From NCBI GenBank assembly GCA_963720235.1, contig OY970389.1:4960001-5024000 (forward strand): a stretch of 64,000 nt of DNA, in the 5' to 3' direction. The DNA comes from JACMLC01 sp963720235 (GTDB lineage: Bacteria > Acidobacteriota > Blastocatellia > Pyrinomonadales > Pyrinomonadaceae). Position numbers and translations under genes: made by a program. The notes below the pieces were generated by a model that searched no databases, was not told the origin of the DNA, and was given only the letters and a program-made list of their open reading frames with translations. Position 1 is the stretch's first letter. The number at the start of each line of letters is the position of its first letter. Shown piece by piece: positions 59,220 through 64,000 of this stretch.

Positions 59220-59450
59220 ATGGATACTTCAATCCCTCAGATGACAAGAGCCGAACAGGAAACGGAAACCGAAGCAGGCCGTTTGACGACGCATATCGAG
59301 CGCGCGCTCACGGCAGTCGCACTGCGCTCCAAAACGGACACGGAAGAACTGGAAGCCTGCGCCGACGCCCTTGAGCGTTCCGCACGCAATCTGGTCGCAG
59401 CCCTGCGCGAGCTGGCGCATGAGAGAAAAAGACAACAGAGTGATGAGTGA
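59220..59450 (+). CDS. Small helical protein, hypothetical
   Basis: A 76-residue acidic-basic protein, probably one long helical hairpin (RLTTHIERALTAVALRSKTDTEELEACADALERSARNLVAALRELAHERKR) with a heptad-like pattern. The ribosome binding site is weak (GAGAAA). It lies between a 460-base non-coding stretch and a perfect 37-bp hairpin that follows its stop within four bases. Codon use agrees with real genes of the window but the family is unknown. Confidence 0.45.
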   Translation: MDTSIPQMTRAEQETETEAGRLTTHIERALTAVALRSKTDTEELEACADALERSARNLVAALRELAHERKRQQSDE

Positions 59451-59452
59451 CA

Positions 59453-59537
59453 ACAGTTTACAGTTTTGAGTTTTCAGTTTTCAGTAAAAACACTTCTTTC
59501 TTTTACTGAAAACTGAAAACTCAAAACTGTAAACTGT
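59453..59537. repeat. Inverted word hairpin, 37-bp perfect arms (TTTTCAGTTTTCAG type)
   Basis: Arms 59453-59489 and 59501-59537 are exact reverse complements around an 11-base loop. Words are shared with the hairpin at 30259. Situated just upstream of pckA. Confidence 0.93.
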
Positions 59538-59558
59538 CATTTAATAGGAGAAGAATAG

Positions 59559-61163
59559 ATGCAGGACAAAGGTCACAGGCATAGTGAATATGGATTGGAT
59601 AATTACGGCATCACGGAGGCCGGAACAGTTTATTGGAATCTCAATACACCTGAGCTTTATGAAATTATAGCGCAACGCGGCGAGGGTCTCTTTTCAGATC
59701 ACGGCGCGCTGATTGTTGACACGGGCGAGCACACAGGGCGCGCAGCCAAAGATAAAGCCATCGTCCGCGAGCCTTCGAGCGAAGACAAGGTCTGGTGGGG
59801 CGAAGTCAACAAAGAATTTTCGCAGGAAAAATTTAATGCCCTCAAAGACCGCATGATGGCGCACTTAAAAGAGCGCGACCTTTTTGTGCAGGACACATTT
59901 GTCGGCGCAGACCCGCGTTACCAGCTTCCCGTGCGCATCATTACGGAGCTTGCATGGCACTCTCTCTTTGCGCGCACAATGTTCATACGCAAACAGCAGG
60001 AACAGGATGCCCCGCATCAACCCGAATTTACAGTCATCAATATTCCGAGCTTTACAGCCGACCCTGAACGCGACGGCACGCGCTCGCCAACTTTTATCTT
60101 AGTGGATTTCAGCCAGAAGCTGGTCTTAATCGGCGGCACATCTTACGCCGGAGAAACCAAGAAGAGCGTCTTCACTTTGATGAACTATCTCTTGCCGCAA
60201 CGCGATGTGATGAGCATGCACTGCTCGGCGAATGTCGGCGACGAGGGAGATGTCGCAATCTTCTTCGGCCTTTCGGGAACGGGCAAGACGACTCTTTCGG
60301 CAGACCCCGAACGCAGGCTCATCGGCGACGACGAGCACGGCTGGTCGCATGACGGCGTCTTCAATTTTGAGGGCGGCTGTTATGCAAAGGTCATCAAGCT
60401 TTCGCCGGAAGCGGAGCCGGACATCTATCGCACGACGCGCATGTTCGGAACTGTGATTGAGAATGTGATGTACGACCCGGTCACACGCGCCTTAGACCTT
60501 GATGATGCGACCAAGACTGAGAACACTCGCGCAGCCTATCCGCTTGAGAGCATTCCGAACATCAAGCCCGAAGGCTACGCAGGCAATCCGCAGAACATCA
60601 TCATGCTGACGGCTGATGCCTTCGGCGTCTTGCCGCCTGTCGCGAGTCTGACGCCAGAGCAGGCTATGTATCACTTTCTTTCCGGCTACACGGCGAAGGT
60701 CGCAGGCACAGAGCGCGGAGTGACGGAACCGCAGGCGACTTTCTCAACCTGTTTTGGCGCGCCCTTCATGGTCTTGCATCCGGGCGTCTATGCAGACCTT
60801 TTGGGGAGACGCATGCAGGAGCACAACTCCAGGTGCTGGCTCGTCAACACAGGCTGGTCTGGCGGCCCTTACGGCGAAGGCCATCGCATGAGTATTAAAT
60901 ACACGCGCGCCATGATTCGCGCCATCCTCAACGGCTCGCTCGCTAGTGTGGAGACCAAGCCCGACCCAATCTTCGGCATCGGCGTCCCTGTCTCTTGCCC
61001 GGATGTCCCGCAAGAGGTCTTGATTCCGCGCAACACTTGGAAAGACAAAGACGCCTACGATGAGAAAGCGCGTCACTTAGCGAAACTCTTCAACGAGAAT
61101 TTCAAGAAGTACGCGGACGGAGTCTCGGAAGCTGTCCGTGCAGTCGCGCCTGTCGCGGATTAA
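59559..61163 (+). CDS. pckA: Phosphoenolpyruvate carboxykinase (ATP)
   Basis: A 534-residue gluconeogenic enzyme that converts oxaloacetate and ATP to PEP, CO2 and ADP. ATP-type signatures: GRAAKDKAIVREPSSEDKVWWG near the N terminus, the kinase-1a P-loop GLSGTGKTTLS (about 237-247), the metal site region DDEHGWSHDGVFNFEGGCYAK, and NTGWSGGPYGEGHRM. Length and order are standard. The start ATG 59559 has TAGGAGAAGAA seven bases upstream. It works with icd upstream of the TCA-cycle/gluconeogenesis branch for growth on amino acids. Confidence 0.97.
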   Translation: MQDKGHRHSEYGLDNYGITEAGTVYWNLNTPELYEIIAQRGEGLFSDHGALIVDTGEHTGRAAKDKAIVREPSSEDKVWWGEVNKEFSQEKFNALKDRMMAHLKERDLFVQDTFVGADPRYQLPVRIITELAWHSLFARTMFIRKQQEQDAPHQPEFTVINIPSFTADPERDGTRSPTFILVDFSQKLVLIGGTSYAGETKKSVFTLMNYLLPQRDVMSMHCSANVGDEGDVAIFFGLSGTGKTTLSADPERRLIGDDEHGWSHDGVFNFEGGCYAKVIKLSPEAEPDIYRTTRMFGTVIENVMYDPVTRALDLDDATKTENTRAAYPLESIPNIKPEGYAGNPQNIIMLTADAFGVLPPVASLTPEQAMYHFLSGYTAKVAGTERGVTEPQATFSTCFGAPFMVLHPGVYADLLGRRMQEHNSRCWLVNTGWSGGPYGEGHRMSIKYTRAMIRAILNGSLASVETKPDPIFGIGVPVSCPDVPQEVLIPRNTWKDKDAYDEKARHLAKLFNENFKKYADGVSEAVRAVAPVAD

Positions 61164-61189
61164 AGCAAGTGGTTTTAGAGTAACAAAAA

Positions 61190-61217
61190 GAGGGCAGCTA
61201 ATGGATAGCTGCCCTTT
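61190..61217. terminator. Bidirectional terminator between pckA and the next gene
   Basis: AGGGCAGCTA (61191-61200), loop ATGGA, TAGCTGCCCT (61206-61215), T run on the plus strand and AAAAG on the other side. Confidence 0.8.
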
Positions 61218-61245
61218 TGCTTTGAGCTTTATCTATTGCCGGTTT

Positions 61246-62229
61246 CTAATCTACCGGCAAACTAACTTTGACTATCTTGAGCGTCCCGTCAGGCGTGCGC
61301 GTTATATCCATGTGAATCAGCGCATCTACGCAGATTAAGCGCGTGCCTTTCGCATAACCCATGTACTCGCTGTCCAGAATGTTTGCTTCTATGCTAGTCA
61401 CAAATTCCGGGAGGACTTGTTGCTCTTCACCTTTTTCTGCGGCGTCTTTCATCTGTTCCCTGAGATAGAAATCTTTGACGGAGGGAGTTAATTCCGGCGG
61501 CAGGGTTTTGAGATGCTCGCGGATTAAGTCCAGACCCTGTTCCATCATCGAGAGGTAATGCCGCATGCGCTCGATTGTTTTGAAGGGAACCAAATCTTCA
61601 AAAGATTGCGGCTCGTTATTTTGTGTCTCTGCGCCGGTTGATTCTGTCGCTTGATTGGTTTCAGCTGTCTCCTGAACAGGAGCGTTTCGCGCGGCTTCTT
61701 GCTGCAACTCTTTTGCCAGCAGCTTTGCCAGCACGGGGTCGCTTTGAATCAGGTTGATGATAGCGGGCGGGATGATTTCTTCAATCGCGAAGTCTTCTTT
61801 CGCAGAGGCTTGCTCATCGCGCGGCTTCTGTCTTTGTTTCAAGCTGGCCGCGATGTAGAGCCGCATAGAGAGATACATAACATTGATTGAAGCCGCGTAG
61901 AGGCGAAGTATCTCGTCAGGCGTGGCCTCGGCTGCGACTTCCGGGGTGACTGCGAGCGGGAAGAAGCTGCCCATGTCGTCTTGCTGCATGCGCGCGGCAA
62001 AATCGCTGACGTAAAGGTCTTTCACTAAAGGCGTCACATCCTGCGCCTGCTCCAGCCGCTTGAAGAACTCTTCCGCCAGCGCGTGCGCCTCGCGTTCCTC
62101 TTCCGGTGTGAGTCGTTCCTGCTCCGATGTTTGGGCTGGCATCTCATCCTGCTCGATGGGAGTTTGGCCCATTATCGAAAGCGTCAGAAGGGCGATAAGC
62201 AACAGAGCTATCAGTGGTCGCATAAGCAT
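61246..62229 (-). CDS. Exported helical protein of unknown function
   Basis: A 327-residue protein with a signal peptide (PLIALLLIALLTLSIMG). The mature part is almost all helical, with EEEREAHALAEEFFKRLEQAQDVTPLVKDLYVSDFAARM at the N-terminal end, then a Glu/Thr/Gln-rich low-complexity stretch (about 190-215), and a beta-containing C terminus (GTRLICVDALIHMDITRTPDG). No catalytic motif. No family recognised. It may be cotranscribed after the next gene upstream (62285-62779, same strand, 55-base gap). Confidence 0.72.
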   Translation of the reverse strand: MLMRPLIALLLIALLTLSIMGQTPIEQDEMPAQTSEQERLTPEEEREAHALAEEFFKRLEQAQDVTPLVKDLYVSDFAARMQQDDMGSFFPLAVTPEVAAEATPDEILRLYAASINVMYLSMRLYIAASLKQRQKPRDEQASAKEDFAIEEIIPPAIINLIQSDPVLAKLLAKELQQEAARNAPVQETAETNQATESTGAETQNNEPQSFEDLVPFKTIERMRHYLSMMEQGLDLIREHLKTLPPELTPSVKDFYLREQMKDAAEKGEEQQVLPEFVTSIEANILDSEYMGYAKGTRLICVDALIHMDITRTPDGTLKIVKVSLPVD

Positions 62230-62284
62230 ATTATCTCCTCTAATAAGATGGAGCGAGGTTTGTGCAGTTAAGAACCATTTTCAA

Positions 62285-62779
62285 TTAAGGCTCGTCTGTA
62301 GGCATTGCGCGCACGTTTCGCATGCGCTTGATGATGACTTTGGCTATCTCTTCGGCGGCGACGAGGCCGTTGATGGCAACTGTCTTGCCGTTGGTGACGA
62401 TGATGCTGGATTCGCGGTCTTCGATGCTGAAGATATAGTTGAGCGCGGTGCGATGAATGGTCAGAATGAGGTCTGCTTTATCTTTGTCCTTGACCATTGA
62501 GAGCTTCCATTGCTGAAAGTCCGGGTGCTTGCCTAGCTTGTACTGTAGATACTCCGCGTCAATCTCTTCATTCGGCTCGATGTAGATAGTGCGCGCCGCG
62601 CGCAAGAGTCGCGCGGGGTCTGTCTCTCTTTCAGTGCGCGCGGTGCGCGAGCGCGTCACGGGGACTGATTCGGAATAGCCCTCTTCATTGTCGCGCGGAG
62701 TTTGAGCCTGCGTGCCTGTCAGACAGGCTGCGAGTGTGAAAGCTAAAATCAGGAACGTGCGAAAAAGTTTTCCGTGCAT
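62285..62779 (-). CDS. Exported protein of unknown function
   Basis: About 164 residues from ATG 62779 (MHGKLFRTF); the longer frame to 62797 adds six residues. The signal peptide is FLILAFTLAACLTGTQAQ; cleavage may be at AQA or the Cys may be lipidated. The mature domain (about 65-155; TIYIEPNEEIDAEYLQYKLGKHPDFQQW... ADLILTIHRTALNYIFSI) is alpha/beta with a repeated hydrophobic strand pattern. No family recognised. Confidence 0.7.
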   Translation of the reverse strand: MHGKLFRTFLILAFTLAACLTGTQAQTPRDNEEGYSESVPVTRSRTARTERETDPARLLRAARTIYIEPNEEIDAEYLQYKLGKHPDFQQWKLSMVKDKDKADLILTIHRTALNYIFSIEDRESSIIVTNGKTVAINGLVAAEEIAKVIIKRMRNVRAMPTDEP

Positions 62780-62975
62780 GGCTTTGGTCTCCATCAAAAA
62801 TCAAATCATCCAACTGTGAAGAGAGATGGCAACAAGCATGCCGCGCGAGAATGTTTGCCGAAATTGAAGGAGACAGATGAAAGGCATCGTGAGTTGCGCC
62901 GGATTCCGGTTGCACCTGACGGAAAATCCTGACAGCGCAGGAGCGCGCGGGCGCGTGTTATAGTATTTCCAACAC

Positions 62976-64000
62976 ATGGCAACAGATGATTCAACAAGAC
63001 TGGGCGATTTGACGGTCGGCGATGCCAAGCGGATTTTGGTCTATGGCATCATGGTCGCGCTCGCCATAGTGTTGTTTGCGATGCTGGTCGGGCATGTCGC
63101 GGTCGCGCTTCTTTTGGGCATAGTGGCCGCGGTCTATCTGCTGCCGGTGCAGGAATGGCTCGAAAGACATTTAAGGGCGCGTGCAGGGAGCGCGCTTATC
63201 TCAATCGCGTTAATAGTCGTGCCGCTCGTCGTGTTGACGGGTTATGCGTGGTACGAGTTGTCGAGCTACTCAAGCCTGGTGACGGAGAAGAGCGACCAGA
63301 TTATCAACTCTATCAGCAACTCTCTCGAATCATATCTGCCGGGCGTGCGCGAGAGCACGCGCATAGGTTTGCAGACGGCCTTTGCCGAAGGCGTCAATCG
63401 TTCGGCGGCTGCCATACAGGGCTTGAGACAAAAATCTGCGCTGCTGCTCTCGTCTCTCGCGGTCTTTTTCTTCACGGTCTTTTATGTGCTGACGCAGCGC
63501 GCGCGCATCAACGCTTATCTCAAAGTGCGCGTGCCGGGTGATTACCTGCCGCTTTATGAAAAGCTGACGGAGAACATTGGCGGCGCATTGCGCGGCGCGC
63601 TGCGCGCAGTTTTCATAGACCAGTGTTTGAAGGCGACTGTGATTCTGATTCTCAACTTTGTCTTTGACATCCCGCTCGGAGTGGTGCTGGCAATCGTCAC
63701 TTTTCTGGTCGGATTTTTTCCGCTCGTAGGAGAGTGGGCAGTCTATGTGCCGATTACGATTTACCTGTTTGTCTTTCGCGGGCAGGAGGGAGCCGCGGCG
63801 ATTTATCTGGGCATTGGATTGATGATGACGATTGGCTCGTCGCTCATCCTGCGGCCCAAGCTGGCGAGCGCGGGCGCGCGGCGTTTCAGTTTTTACTGGA
63901 TGTTTCTCTCGCTGGTCGCGGGCGTCTATGTCTTCGGCATTCCGGGCATAGTCCTTGGGCCAACCATCCTCGGATTCGTCAAGGCCGTGAGCGACACGCT
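62976..64000 (+). CDS. AI-2E family permease, 3' end outside window
   Basis: The frame opens at ATG 62976 and runs past the right edge, about 341 residues visible. The pattern of hydrophobic segments matches the AI-2E/PerM transporter family: two N-terminal helices (LVYGIMVALAIVLFAMLVG, VALLLGIVAAVYLLPV), a third at about 70-85, a cytoplasmic helical stretch, then LLLSSLAVFFFTVFYVL, ALRAVFIDQCLKATVILILNFVFDIPLGVVLAIVTFLVGFFPLVG and VPITIYLFVF, with the family's conserved GFFPLVGEW. TATAGT (62959-62964) lies 11 bases before the start codon, so the transcript is likely nearly leaderless. Substrate unknown. Confidence 0.88.
   Translation, partial: MATDDSTRLGDLTVGDAKRILVYGIMVALAIVLFAMLVGHVAVALLLGIVAAVYLLPVQEWLERHLRARAGSALISIALIVVPLVVLTGYAWYELSSYSSLVTEKSDQIINSISNSLESYLPGVRESTRIGLQTAFAEGVNRSAAAIQGLRQKSALLLSSLAVFFFTVFYVLTQRARINAYLKVRVPGDYLPLYEKLTENIGGALRGALRAVFIDQCLKATVILILNFVFDIPLGVVLAIVTFLVGFFPLVGEWAVYVPITIYLFVFRGQEGAAAIYLGIGLMMTIGSSLILRPKLASAGARRFSFYWMFLSLVAGVYVFGIPGIVLGPTILGFVKAVSDT

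Overview
The window looks like chromosome of an Acidobacteriota member, probably of the Blastocatellia/Pyrinomonadales type. This is inferred from gene content, not from a marker gene. It has an Alternative Complex III respiratory operon joined to an A2-type caa3 oxidase, a Ser/Thr kinase fused to TPR repeats, many exported peptidases and DUF4440/DUF1287 proteins, GC-rich coding DNA and large numbers of intergenic inverted repeats. No rRNA, prophage, IS transposase or CRISPR array was found. There is one tRNA (Ser, GCT).

Layout. 0-8 kb: an exported protein cut by the window edge, glycine oxidase (thiO), NAD-type isocitrate dehydrogenase, a striking 21-bp phased palindrome array, a thioredoxin-fold secreted protein and a double-length M16 peptidase. 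8-11 kb: an AT-richer island with two tandem HTH regulators, an HNH endonuclease and a DNA methyltransferase (a probable type II restriction-modification cassette), ending at tRNA-Ser. 11-32 kb: housekeeping and peptide catabolism (gltX, M20 hydrolase, hutI, S9 peptidase, UvrD-type helicase, ebfC-recR, NUDIX-pyrE, GHMP kinase, DedA, USP, ROK kinase). 32.4-46.9 kb: one long plus-strand respiratory unit, actABCDEF - membrane protein - sco1 - coxB - coxA - unknown exported protein - coxC - coxD. It is preceded by a structured leader with a small upstream ORF and closed by a terminator. 47-64 kb: zinc-ribbon membrane protein, 2Fe-2S protein, DMT exporter, transglutaminase-like protein, CHRD/FG-GAP protein, beta carbonic anhydrase, M3 peptidase, kinase-TPR protein, ATP-dependent PEP carboxykinase, two unknown exported proteins and a partial AI-2E family permease.

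How the genes work together. ActA-F would oxidise menaquinol and pass electrons through cytochrome c (ActE and the cytochrome domain of CoxB) to the CoxA binuclear centre, with Sco1 supplying copper to CuA. Several peptidases (M16, M20, S9, M3) and HutI point to growth on peptides and amino acids. Isocitrate dehydrogenase and PEP carboxykinase connect this to the TCA cycle and gluconeogenesis.

The most unusual content lies between genes. There is a 9-unit array of ATTAG...CTAAT palindromes at exactly 21-bp spacing. There is an approx. 215-nt self-contained transcription unit (promoter, near-perfect Shine-Dalgarno, 11-codon ORF, alternative hairpins, terminator) between hutI and the M20 gene. 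A MITE-like family has three copies and a second hairpin element has two. A pervasive system of inverted pairs of short repeated words fills many gene junctions and in at least four places has entered coding sequence (the M20 C terminus, the actE signal peptide, the sco1 N terminus and the actB linker).
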